This document shows positions 1 to 6,616 of a DNA stretch of 45,281 nt, piece by piece. The notes under the pieces were generated by a model. That model was not told the DNA's origin, ran no database searches, and was given only the letters and a program-made list of their open reading frames with translations. The translations under genes and the position numbers were made by a program. Position 1 is the first letter of the stretch. Every line of letters starts with the position of its first letter. The DNA is from an uncultured Acidimicrobiales bacterium (GTDB taxonomy: Bacteria > Actinomycetota > Acidimicrobiia > Acidimicrobiales > SZUA-35), in assembly GCA_937930695.1 (NCBI GenBank), contig CALHCB010000041.1:1-45281 (forward strand), written 5' to 3'.

Positions 1-1
1 C

Positions 2-871
2 CCGAGCCTCGATGAACTGTCTCGAGAGACAGCGAAGGCAACCAATGCATACGTTCGGGAGGTTGGTTTCTACCGAGACCTCCAGGCCAACGTCTCGATA
101 CCGACGCCGCATCTCTTTCACCTCGGCGAGGACCTCGATCAGAATCGTTTCGTCCTCATCATGGAAGATGTTCGATTGGCGACTCAAGGAGACCAGCTTG
201 CGGGGTGTTCTGTCGAGGACGCGCAACGTTCGGTTGCGGCCCTTGGTGGACTCCACGGACCACTGTGGAACAGTCCCCTGGCAGATCGCTTTGACTGGAT
301 CAGCGCCAGGACCCCGGACCGAGCAGCAGAGATGTCGGGGCTTCTCGACATGGTGGTCCCGGGATTCATGGACCGCTATGGCAGCCGTCTTGCCCCCGAA
401 GTGTTCGACGCAGTGCACTGGGTCGTTGCGAAGTACACGCGGTGGTTCACGAGTTTCGAGACGCCGACGACGTTGGTGCACGGGGACTATCGACTCGACA
501 ACATGCTCTTCTCAACGGCGCCGCAAGCCCGTCCGCTCACGGTCGTGGACTGGCAGACCGCGGCACTTGGACATGGTCCAGCTGATGCGGCGTATTTCGT
601 TGGAGCGGGACTGCTCCCCGAGACTCGTCGAGAGGTCGAGTCCGATCTGATCGTGCTCTATCACCAGTCGCTCACGGACTCCGGCGTTTCGGTTGATCTC
701 GAGGTAGTTCGGCGTGACTATGGGCGCGGCTCGGTCAGCGGTCTGATCATGGCCGTCGTCGCCTCCCAGATTGTTGGACAGACTGATCGAGGCGACGAAA
801 TGTTCTGCGTCATGGCGGAGCGGCACGCTGCCCAGATGGCCGATCTCGGAGTGGCGGACCTCATTGGCTGA
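2..871 (+). CDS. APH-family small-molecule kinase (5' truncated), ACAD10/11-type partner
   Basis: The reading frame is open from the first bases of the window, so the N-terminus lies outside; the visible part is about 289 residues. It shows the aminoglycoside phosphotransferase (APH/choline kinase-like) core. The catalytic loop reads HGDYRLDNMLF (Brenner-type HxDxxxxN) and the metal-binding segment reads VVDWQTAALGHGP, 30-40 residues later. The start of the next gene, an acyl-CoA dehydrogenase, is 16 bp after this stop, so they are probably co-transcribed. In mammalian ACAD10/ACAD11 an APH domain and an acyl-CoA dehydrogenase domain are fused, and in Pseudomonas LvaA/LvaC act together on 4-hydroxyacyl-CoA. 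By that analogy I infer phosphorylation of a hydroxyacyl-CoA rather than drug resistance. The family call is firm; the substrate is inference. Confidence 0.85.
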   Translation, partial: PSLDELSRETAKATNAYVREVGFYRDLQANVSIPTPHLFHLGEDLDQNRFVLIMEDVRLATQGDQLAGCSVEDAQRSVAALGGLHGPLWNSPLADRFDWISARTPDRAAEMSGLLDMVVPGFMDRYGSRLAPEVFDAVHWVVAKYTRWFTSFETPTTLVHGDYRLDNMLFSTAPQARPLTVVDWQTAALGHGPADAAYFVGAGLLPETRREVESDLIVLYHQSLTDSGVSVDLEVVRRDYGRGSVSGLIMAVVASQIVGQTDRGDEMFCVMAERHAAQMADLGVADLIG

Positions 872-887
872 ATGAGAGAGTGCGCCC

Positions 888-2138
888 ATGGCGATCGACT
901 TCTCCCTCACCGAAGACCTTGAAGACATCCGTAGCCGCGTCCGCACTTTCGTAGACGAGGTGGTGAAGCCGGCGGAGGCGAACATCCGAGAGAACAAGCT
1001 GGATGCTCCGGCCGACCAAGGTGGCGATCGCAAGGCCTACGTCAGTGCCTTGGTCGGGATGCGAAAGGAAGCGCAAGACGCAGAGCTTTGGATGCCTCAC
1101 ATGCCCGAGGACTGGGGCGGAATGGGGTTGGGGCATGTCCAACTTGCCATGGTCCAGGCCGAGGGAGCCAAGTCCCGATTCGGGCCATGGGCCATGAACT
1201 GCGCCGCTCCCGACGAGGGGAACATGCACACCCTCTTGCATTGGGGTACCGACGAGCAGAAGGAGAAATACCTCAAGCCGTTGTGTGAGGGCGCCTCGAG
1301 CTCATGCTTCGCCATGACAGAGCCCGAGGTTGCCGGTTCTGACCCGACGCTGATCCGAACCAACGGGTACCCCGATGGCGAGGAGTGGGTGCTGAATGGT
1401 CACAAGTGGTTCATCTCGGGAGCCCACCGCGCGAAGTTTGCCATCCTGATTGCTCGTACCGAGGACGACCCTGATTTGCCTCAGGCAGCCAATACGGCGT
1501 TCATCATCGATCTCCCGAGCGATGGGTGGACCGAGGTTCGCCAGATCGAGACCATGCACGGGTCGACCGGCCACTCCGAGATCATGATCGAGGACCTTCG
1601 AGTCCACGAATCACACATGCTCGGTGGTCGAGGTCAGGGGCACCTGCTCGGTCAGTACCGCTTGGGGCCAGCTCGACTTGCTCATTGCATGCGATGGGTC
1701 AGTCAAGCCGAGACTGCGCTCGACATGATGGTTGCGCGGTCTCTTGATCGCTTTTCACACGGTTCGATCCTGGCGGAGAAGCAGGGCGTTCAATGGATGA
1801 TTGCGGACTCGGCGATGGAGATCTATCAATCGAAGCTGATGATTCTCCATGCGGCCTACAAGATCGACCGAGGAGACGACTTCAAGAGCGAAGTCAGCAT
1901 GGCAAAGCACTTTGTCGCCAACTCACTCAACCGCATCATCGATCGGGCCATCCAGGTGCACGGAGCGCTCGGTTACTCAACCGACACTCCCCTCGCTCAC
2001 ATGTCACAGCAAGCCCGTTGGGCTCGCTTCGCCGACGGAGCAGATGAGATTCATCAGATGCGAATCGCGCAGCGAACGATTGCGGCGTACAAGGATCACG
2101 GCACGACGAGTTCGGCGACGGGCGACCTTCCGCTCTAA
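888..2138 (+). CDS. Acyl-CoA dehydrogenase, ACAD10/11-like
   Basis: A 416-residue flavoprotein of the acyl-CoA dehydrogenase superfamily, normal length for the family. Recognisable segments are the FAD/substrate loop FAMTEPEVAGSDPT, the middle beta-domain (HKWFISGAHRAKF), the segment RLGPARLAHCMRW, and the C-terminal helical region with QVHGALGYSTDTPLAHM and ADGADEIHQMRIAQR. The RLGPxRxxHCMR block resembles ACAD11 more than the short-chain butyryl-CoA type. The ATG is 16 bp downstream of the kinase stop. With the kinase it forms a split ACAD10/11 arrangement, suggesting conversion of a phosphorylated 4-hydroxyacyl-CoA to an enoyl-CoA; that pairing is inferred from family knowledge. It ends at a small GC-rich hairpin facing the convergent ferric-reductase operon. 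Confidence 0.9.
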   Translation: MAIDFSLTEDLEDIRSRVRTFVDEVVKPAEANIRENKLDAPADQGGDRKAYVSALVGMRKEAQDAELWMPHMPEDWGGMGLGHVQLAMVQAEGAKSRFGPWAMNCAAPDEGNMHTLLHWGTDEQKEKYLKPLCEGASSSCFAMTEPEVAGSDPTLIRTNGYPDGEEWVLNGHKWFISGAHRAKFAILIARTEDDPDLPQAANTAFIIDLPSDGWTEVRQIETMHGSTGHSEIMIEDLRVHESHMLGGRGQGHLLGQYRLGPARLAHCMRWVSQAETALDMMVARSLDRFSHGSILAEKQGVQWMIADSAMEIYQSKLMILHAAYKIDRGDDFKSEVSMAKHFVANSLNRIIDRAIQVHGALGYSTDTPLAHMSQQARWARFADGADEIHQMRIAQRTIAAYKDHGTTSSATGDLPL

Positions 2139-2156
2139 CCGCCGAAGGTGGGCGGT
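2138..2156. terminator. Hairpin between convergent genes
   Basis: ACCGCC at 2138-2143 pairs perfectly with GGCGGT at 2151-2156 across a 7-nt loop, immediately after the dehydrogenase stop codon and 14 bp before the stop of the convergent gene. There is no T tract, so it is at best a weak or Rho-assisted bidirectional terminator. Confidence 0.35.
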
Positions 2157-2169
2157 GCTGAACCAGGGA

Positions 2170-2847
2170 TCAGCGCGTCGTCGCTTCAGCAAGGCGGTCA
2201 GCGAGGGACTCTTTCTGTGCTGGTGGTGTCGAGGAATCCCGTCGCTCCCGCATTCCTCGAGCGAGTTCGATCTGCTCTTTGCGCCGATCGTTGTGCGGGC
2301 CATAGTCCGAACGCCGAATTGTGGCGACGCGCAAGATGGTGAGTACGACGATGGCGAGCCAGAGGCCGCCGCCCACTGCCATCACGATTGGGTTCGTGAC
2401 GTCCGAGCCGGCGGAGATTGCGTGCACCGTGCCCATGATGCAGACGAGGTACGCCCCGAGGTGAATGCCGTGCCAGAGACGTTCCGGCAAGAATTTCTTG
2501 ATCAACGAGGATCCTTCAACTGCGGCCAGCAACCAGGCGGCAACGATGCCCCACGCAACGGCGAGTGGACGCCAGGCCGATGCGCCAGGAATCAGAAGCT
2601 CGGCCCATCCGAAGTGGACGAAGCTGTCCGCCCACAAGGTGATCATGTGGAGGACAAGGAACACGACGCTCATGCCCCCGACGAAGCGGTGAAGGTCGAT
2701 CAACCAGGGCTTGGACGGCAGACGGCGCGAACGCTGGCGGGTGACGTTGAGTGAGAGCAAGAGACCGAGCACGATCGACGTGGCTGACGTTGCCCACGTC
2801 ATCAGGCCGGCAGCTCGTGTTGCGTACCACCAGATCTGGTCGCTCAT
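2170..2847 (-). CDS. Ferric-reductase-like transmembrane haem protein
   Basis: A 225-residue membrane protein with about six hydrophobic helices and no appended flavodoxin-reductase domain. Two histidine pairs have the spacing of bis-haem ligands in the ferric reductase/NADPH oxidase/YedZ (MsrQ) superfamily: H53 and H67 (H-X13-H, in DLHRFVGG and VLHMITLW) and H129 and H142 (H-X12-H, in GIHLGAY and GTVHAIS). This fits a b-type cytochrome passing electrons across the membrane. The ATG overlaps the stop of the ApbE gene by 4 bp (ATGA), so translation is coupled. Co-occurrence of ferric-reductase-like proteins and ApbE is a known theme of extracytosolic flavin electron transfer. The polar C-terminal tail of about 50 residues is not recognisable. 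The electron donor and acceptor are unknown. Confidence 0.85.
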   Translation of the reverse strand: MSDQIWWYATRAAGLMTWATSATSIVLGLLLSLNVTRQRSRRLPSKPWLIDLHRFVGGMSVVFLVLHMITLWADSFVHFGWAELLIPGASAWRPLAVAWGIVAAWLLAAVEGSSLIKKFLPERLWHGIHLGAYLVCIMGTVHAISAGSDVTNPIVMAVGGGLWLAIVVLTILRVATIRRSDYGPHNDRRKEQIELARGMRERRDSSTPPAQKESLADRLAEATTR

Positions 2848-3836
2848 CGTGTCGCCGCCTGAAGCACGAAGACGTCGAAACTCACCGAGTGAGCGACATG
2901 TCCTGAGCGATCAACCGTGAGGCCGCTGGCCATGAAGTGTTCGGGTTGGCCACCGGCCAGCATCCATTTGGTGACGACTTCAGCGCCGACGGCCGTCTTT
3001 GCGATGGCTGAGACGGTCTGTGGCCCGTCAACCCGACTCTGTCCTGTTGCGGGATCGATGAGATGGTGTGCTGAACCGGATGCCGTTGGCCAGGTTCGCC
3101 GTGTCGTTGATGAGGTGCACACGGCTCCCTCTACGAGGGCGACGATTCGAGTCTCAGCCGAGCCGGGACAATCGAGCGTGACGGTCCAGGTGCCGTTGTC
3201 CGGGCCGTCACCTCGAACGCGAAGGTCACCTCCGATGTTCACACAGCAGCCCGATGCCCCAAGGTCCATCAAGTGAGCGGCGACGAGATCGGCAGTCGCC
3301 CCCTTTGCAATTCCGCCGAGATCGAGCTGCGCCCCTGCGGGCAAGACCACGAGCCCCGACTCCGCATCGGTTTCGATCGCTGCGGTTGGCGACGTATCAC
3401 CCGAACGGTCCCGACGCGACGACGAGCCGGGATTGGGCGTGCATGCTGGAGCCGAAATCAGGTCGAACGGTTGGTCATAGCCGGCCTCGGCCAGCTCGCG
3501 ACCCAACATCGGATCGAAGGCTCCGTGGGTGTCCACCCATGCTTGCCTTGCCAATGCGATCAGATCGAGCGTTGGGCGACTGACTACCACGGGTCGGCCG
3601 CCAGCGCGATTCAGCTGAGCCACCTCAGAGTCAGGCCGAAACCGACTCAAGCGCCCCTCTGTCGATTCGATCAATTCTCTCGCACTCGTTCGAGCGTGAT
3701 CGACGGCGGTTTCCTCCAGCCCGAGAACGATCAGGTGCACGTTCGTGCCCATCGCAGCGAAGTTCTCGTTGATCAGCGTGGTCTCGTCGCACAACCCGCC
3801 AGACGGACCGAACTCGTTGGAATCGATGGCAGTCAA
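2844..3836 (-). CDS. apbE: FAD:protein FMN transferase (ApbE family)
   Basis: A 330-residue protein that covalently attaches FMN from FAD to Thr/Ser of target proteins. Family marks are AAMGTNVHLIVLG near the start, a Gly-rich GGIAKGATADL segment, CVNIGGDLRVRG, and HHLIDPATGQS towards the C-terminus. The chosen start is TTG at 3836, whose bases overlap the previous stop (TTGA); a later TTG just before the AMGT motif is possible. No signal peptide or lipobox is visible, so the protein may act inside the cell, unlike the lipoprotein ApbE of enteric bacteria. It sits between a Thr-rich anchored protein and a ferric-reductase-like membrane protein in one coupled operon. The usual substrate domain, FMN_bind, is not encoded anywhere in the window. 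Confidence 0.88.
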   Translation of the reverse strand: MTAIDSNEFGPSGGLCDETTLINENFAAMGTNVHLIVLGLEETAVDHARTSARELIESTEGRLSRFRPDSEVAQLNRAGGRPVVVSRPTLDLIALARQAWVDTHGAFDPMLGRELAEAGYDQPFDLISAPACTPNPGSSSRRDRSGDTSPTAAIETDAESGLVVLPAGAQLDLGGIAKGATADLVAAHLMDLGASGCCVNIGGDLRVRGDGPDNGTWTVTLDCPGSAETRIVALVEGAVCTSSTTRRTWPTASGSAHHLIDPATGQSRVDGPQTVSAIAKTAVGAEVVTKWMLAGGQPEHFMASGLTVDRSGHVAHSVSFDVFVLQAATR

Positions 3837-4477
3837 CTCGCACCACTTTGCGTTGTCGTCGTTGGCGCGGCAGTGGTTGTCGGTGCCGCGGTCGTTGTCG
3901 GCGCGGCCGTCGTTGTTGGTGCTGCTGTTGTCGAAGCCGAAGTGGTAGGCGGGGCCGCTGTTGTGGCTGGTGCCTGCGTCGTTGTGCTCTCCCCGACCGA
4001 TGGATCAGGAGTATCTACGGGAGCGGAGGTCGTTTGAGCCGTCGTAGGTGTCGTCGTTGCGGCAGCTTGTGCGGTTGTGGTGGCCTGGAACTGTGTCGTT
4101 GGTGTCGCACTCGACGATGGTTGGAGGGTCGCTTCAGTGGTCGGAAGTTCGCTGGTTGACGTCGTGGTATCGACAACGACCGGTTCTTCGCCCTGGGCGA
4201 TCGCAACTGCGTTCTCGATGGCATCGAATTCGACCTCAGGAGCAGGTGAGGGTGCGATGGCTGACCCGGCGAAGGTCGAGCCGGGAGTGTCGGTCAGCGC
4301 GAGTTCTTCGGGCTGTGGCGTGTCGATCGGTTCTGCGGCATTGTTGGCGGCCTCTGTCGCTCCCGCCTGGACTGCCAGGCCAATCGCAGCGGTCGCTCCG
4401 AGGTATGTTGCGCCACCTGCAAGTCCGGCGATTCGTCGAGCGCGTCGAGCGGGATGGGTGCGCGGGATCCGGGACAT
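3833..4477 (-). CDS. Thr/Ala/Pro-rich membrane-anchored protein of unknown function
   Basis: A 214-residue low-complexity protein. Residues 1-15 are basic, residues about 17-42 form one hydrophobic segment (RIAGLAGGATYLGATAAIG), and the rest is a Thr/Ala/Pro/Ser-rich stalk ending in four AAPTTT repeats and the tail TTTTQSGAS. No folded domain is recognised. Actinobacterial FMN_bind proteins often have just such a Thr/Ser linker before an FMN_bind domain, but here the stop comes directly after the linker and overlaps the apbE start. The last residues SGAS resemble the S/T-G-A-T/S flavinylation motif; this is suggestive only. It is the first gene of the three-gene operon. It could be a truncated FMN_bind protein or a genuine extracellular stalk. 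Confidence 0.7.
   Translation of the reverse strand: MSRIPRTHPARRARRIAGLAGGATYLGATAAIGLAVQAGATEAANNAAEPIDTPQPEELALTDTPGSTFAGSAIAPSPAPEVEFDAIENAVAIAQGEEPVVVDTTTSTSELPTTEATLQPSSSATPTTQFQATTTAQAAATTTPTTAQTTSAPVDTPDPSVGESTTTQAPATTAAPPTTSASTTAAPTTTAAPTTTAAPTTTAAPTTTTQSGAS
3851..3925 (-). repeat. 18-bp coding repeat (AAPTTT x4)
   Basis: Four copies of an 18-bp unit encode AAPTTT at the C-terminus of the Thr-rich protein. Copies differ mainly at third codon positions, so the repeat is maintained at protein level or is old enough to have diverged silently. Such tracts can expand or contract by slippage and change stalk length. Confidence 0.8.
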
Positions 4478-4573
4478 GAGTGTCCATCGACCCGATTACC
4501 CCCTGAGCTTGAGGATGATTCCCTCTGGCAGAGGCTGATCAGCTCTGGAATCGTCCTCTGGCGAGGTCGCTGC

Positions 4574-4753
4574 TCACGAGCTGAGAATTGCTACAGACGC
4601 TGGTGCGCCGCTGTGGCCCCCGCCCGTCGTGCTGGTCCCGATTCCGAAGATGAACACCGCAGCGATCGCGAGGGCAGCAACTCCGATGAGGATCGCCCAC
4701 TGCAAGTTGGCGGAGATTGGCGGCGCGCTCTTTTTCTGGGTCTTGGTGGCCAT
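4574..4753 (-). CDS. Small single-span membrane protein
   Basis: A 59-residue protein with a basic N-terminus (MATKTQKKS), one clear membrane helix at about residues 18-38 (LQWAILIGVAALAIAAVFIF) and a Gly/Ser-rich tail. I chose the ATG at 4753; a GTG 15 bp upstream is in frame. There is no strong Shine-Dalgarno sequence. It lies 96 bp upstream of the ApbE operon on the same strand and diverges from the gene at 4848. The basic-helix-tail layout argues for a real gene, but I do not recognise a family and assign no function. Confidence 0.5.
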   Translation of the reverse strand: MATKTQKKSAPPISANLQWAILIGVAALAIAAVFIFGIGTSTTGGGHSGAPASVAILSS

Positions 4754-4832
4754 AGATCGTCTAACCACGGTTTTGGGCCCGGTCTTCCCATGTTCACTGC
4801 TTTTGTTCCCGCGGTCACAAGCTTTTGGCGGC

Positions 4833-4838
4833 TACCGT
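4833..4838 (+). promoter_or_regulatory. Candidate -10 box (TACCGT) for a near-leaderless start
   Basis: TACCGT matches the actinobacterial TANNNT -10 consensus and ends 9 nt before the ATG at 4848. No Shine-Dalgarno sequence lies in that gap. The same hexamer occurs 6-7 nt before the starts at 11070 and 21160. Confidence 0.4.
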
Positions 4839-4847
4839 TGCCCTCAT

Positions 4848-5228
4848 ATGGCAGTCTCCACGGAGCAGACTTCGGGGCTCTCCGGAGCAGACCGCATGAT
4901 GCTGCGAGTTCTTCGACTCCCTGAGCGGCAGTCGGGTACCGACGCAGACGCTCGTTCAGCGTTTCAGAAGTCGATTGTGATTTCATCGATTCGCTGCTTG
5001 TTGACCTACATCATCCTGCCGTTCGTCGTTCCAACGGTAGGTTTTTTCGCCAGCATTGCTCCTGGTTTGAGCATCGTGGTCAGCTTGGTTGCAATCACGT
5101 CGATCGTCATCTCGATGCGTCGATTCTGGCGGGTTCGTCACGGTCAACGCTGGGCATACACCGTCCTCGGTGGATTGATGCTGTGCTTCATCCTGTTCCT
5201 TCTCATTCGCGACATCGCCGCACTCTGA
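4848..5228 (+). CDS. Conserved-looking small membrane protein
   Basis: A 126-residue protein with a polar N-terminal region of about 45 residues followed by three hydrophobic helices (around LLTYIILPFVVPTVGFF, GLSIVVSLVAITSIVIS and AYTVLGGLMLCFILFLLI), with basic loop MRRFWRVRHGQRW between the second and third. The ATG at 4848 removes an upstream extension that would overlap the divergent small gene. It ends 33 bp before trkA on the same strand, so co-transcription with the potassium uptake genes is possible. I recognise no named family. Confidence 0.75.
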   Translation: MAVSTEQTSGLSGADRMMLRVLRLPERQSGTDADARSAFQKSIVISSIRCLLTYIILPFVVPTVGFFASIAPGLSIVVSLVAITSIVISMRRFWRVRHGQRWAYTVLGGLMLCFILFLLIRDIAAL

Positions 5229-5261
5229 CTCGCGACGATCTGACAGAGGCGAGCCCCCACC

Positions 5262-6614
5262 ATGCATGTCGTGATACTCGGAGCCGGAGAAATCGGCTTC
5301 TTTCTTGCCGAGCGCCTTCAAGCTGAACGGCATGATGTTGTTGTCGTCGAGGTCGACCCAACCAGAGCAGCCTCGATCGGCGAACAACTCGACGTGCAGG
5401 TTGTGCTGGGCAGTGCATCGAGCCCTGCAACCCTGCATGACGCAGGGATCCACAACGCCGACCTTCTGGCGGCAGTCACTCAGAACGATGAGGTGAACCT
5501 CATCGCATCGTTGTTGGCCAAGGAACATGGCGTGGCCAAGACCGTCGTTCGGCTGCAGGCGGACGAACTGCGAGGTGCAGCAGGACAACATCTCCAGAAG
5601 TCGGTGGGCGCGGATCTGGTGATTGATCCAGATGCCGATACAGCAGACGAAATCCTCGAACTTCTGCACGTCACAGGGGCTGACGAGGTCTATCACATGA
5701 CTGGCGATCTGCTCGTTATTGGGGCCGTCATCGCAGAAGATGCCCCTCTGGCTGGACGTCGCTTGGCAGAGATCGCAGCCTCCTATGAGCCGAACTGGCC
5801 GTTTCTGTTCGGCGCGGTCACTCGTGATGGAGTGACATCTATCCCGCGTGGCGATCAGGAACTCTTGGCTGGCGACCATGTTCGCGTCCTCGCAACGAGG
5901 TCTGCCCGCCGCCAGATCCTGGAGTTGCTGGGTGTTCCCGGTGGCGAGGCAAACCGTGTGATGGTGCTTGGCGGAGGCTCGATCGGAACCCGAGTGGCGG
6001 AGGAATTGCTGAAAGAGGGCGTCGACGTCGTCTTGGTCGAGCGTGATCCTGATCGGGCGCGATTCCTCGCAGACCGGCTCCAACACGCCGTGGTCATTAC
6101 CGGCGACATCACGAACCCAGACGTGCTCACCGAAGAGTCGGTTGGCAAGAAAGACGCCGTCATTGCGACTACGGGAGAGGACCAGTCGAACGTTCTCGCT
6201 TGCGCGTTCGCGGCTGCGGAGGGCACCAGGTTCACCGTTGCCGTGCTACACCGCCTGGCGTTTCTGCCGCTGATTCGACGCTTTGACATCAACGCCACGG
6301 TGAGCCCGCGAACAGCTTCGGCAAACGCCGTGCTGCGTCACGTTCGAGGAGGGACCGCAGCGGTCACGACGTTCCTCGACAGCGATTCCGAAGTCGATGA
6401 GTTGGAGATCGAAGCCGGCAGCAGAGCCGATGGCGCTCGAGTCGCCGATCTTCACCTGCCCAAGCAGGTGTTGCTTGGAGCGGTATCCCGAGATGGAAAG
6501 CCGGGCAGCATCGTGCGCGGCGACACTGTCTTGGCCGCAGGCGATCATGTGGTCGTCTTCGCTCGAGCCGACGACTTGATCGATGCCCGGCGATTCTTCA
6601 TCGTCAGCGAGTAG
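5262..6614 (+). CDS. trkA: Trk potassium uptake regulatory subunit TrkA
   Basis: A 450-residue cytoplasmic protein that gates TrkH in response to nucleotides. It has the duplicated layout typical of TrkA. A first Rossmann (RCK-N) domain starts MHVVILGAGEIGFFLAERL with the GxGxxG fingerprint and an acidic residue ending strand 2 (VVVEVD), and an RCK-C domain follows around residues 145-220. A second Rossmann domain starts at about residue 230 (VMVLGGGSIGTRVAEELL, VLVERD), and a last RCK-C domain covers about residues 375-450. Length is normal for the family. Its stop is 2 bp before the trkH start, so the two are certainly an operon. Confidence 0.95.
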   Translation: MHVVILGAGEIGFFLAERLQAERHDVVVVEVDPTRAASIGEQLDVQVVLGSASSPATLHDAGIHNADLLAAVTQNDEVNLIASLLAKEHGVAKTVVRLQADELRGAAGQHLQKSVGADLVIDPDADTADEILELLHVTGADEVYHMTGDLLVIGAVIAEDAPLAGRRLAEIAASYEPNWPFLFGAVTRDGVTSIPRGDQELLAGDHVRVLATRSARRQILELLGVPGGEANRVMVLGGGSIGTRVAEELLKEGVDVVLVERDPDRARFLADRLQHAVVITGDITNPDVLTEESVGKKDAVIATTGEDQSNVLACAFAAAEGTRFTVAVLHRLAFLPLIRRFDINATVSPRTASANAVLRHVRGGTAAVTTFLDSDSEVDELEIEAGSRADGARVADLHLPKQVLLGAVSRDGKPGSIVRGDTVLAAGDHVVVFARADDLIDARRFFIVSE

Positions 6615-6616
6615 GG

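Noticed and set aside
2..871. Aminoglycoside resistance gene
   Set aside because: Only the APH fold supports it. The adjacent ACAD10/11-like dehydrogenase points to metabolism, and there are no mobile-element or resistance neighbours.
3273..4037. Plus-strand frame ending in Val/Gly/Ala repeats (VVVGAAVVVGAA)
   Set aside because: It is the antisense reading of the Thr-rich stalk repeat and part of apbE; the minus-strand genes are coupled and sensible.
4983..6086. 367-residue open frame opposite trkA
   Set aside because: It is rich in Cys, Gln and His with no domain, and lies fully antisense to trkA, whose motifs are intact. It is a shadow of codon bias.
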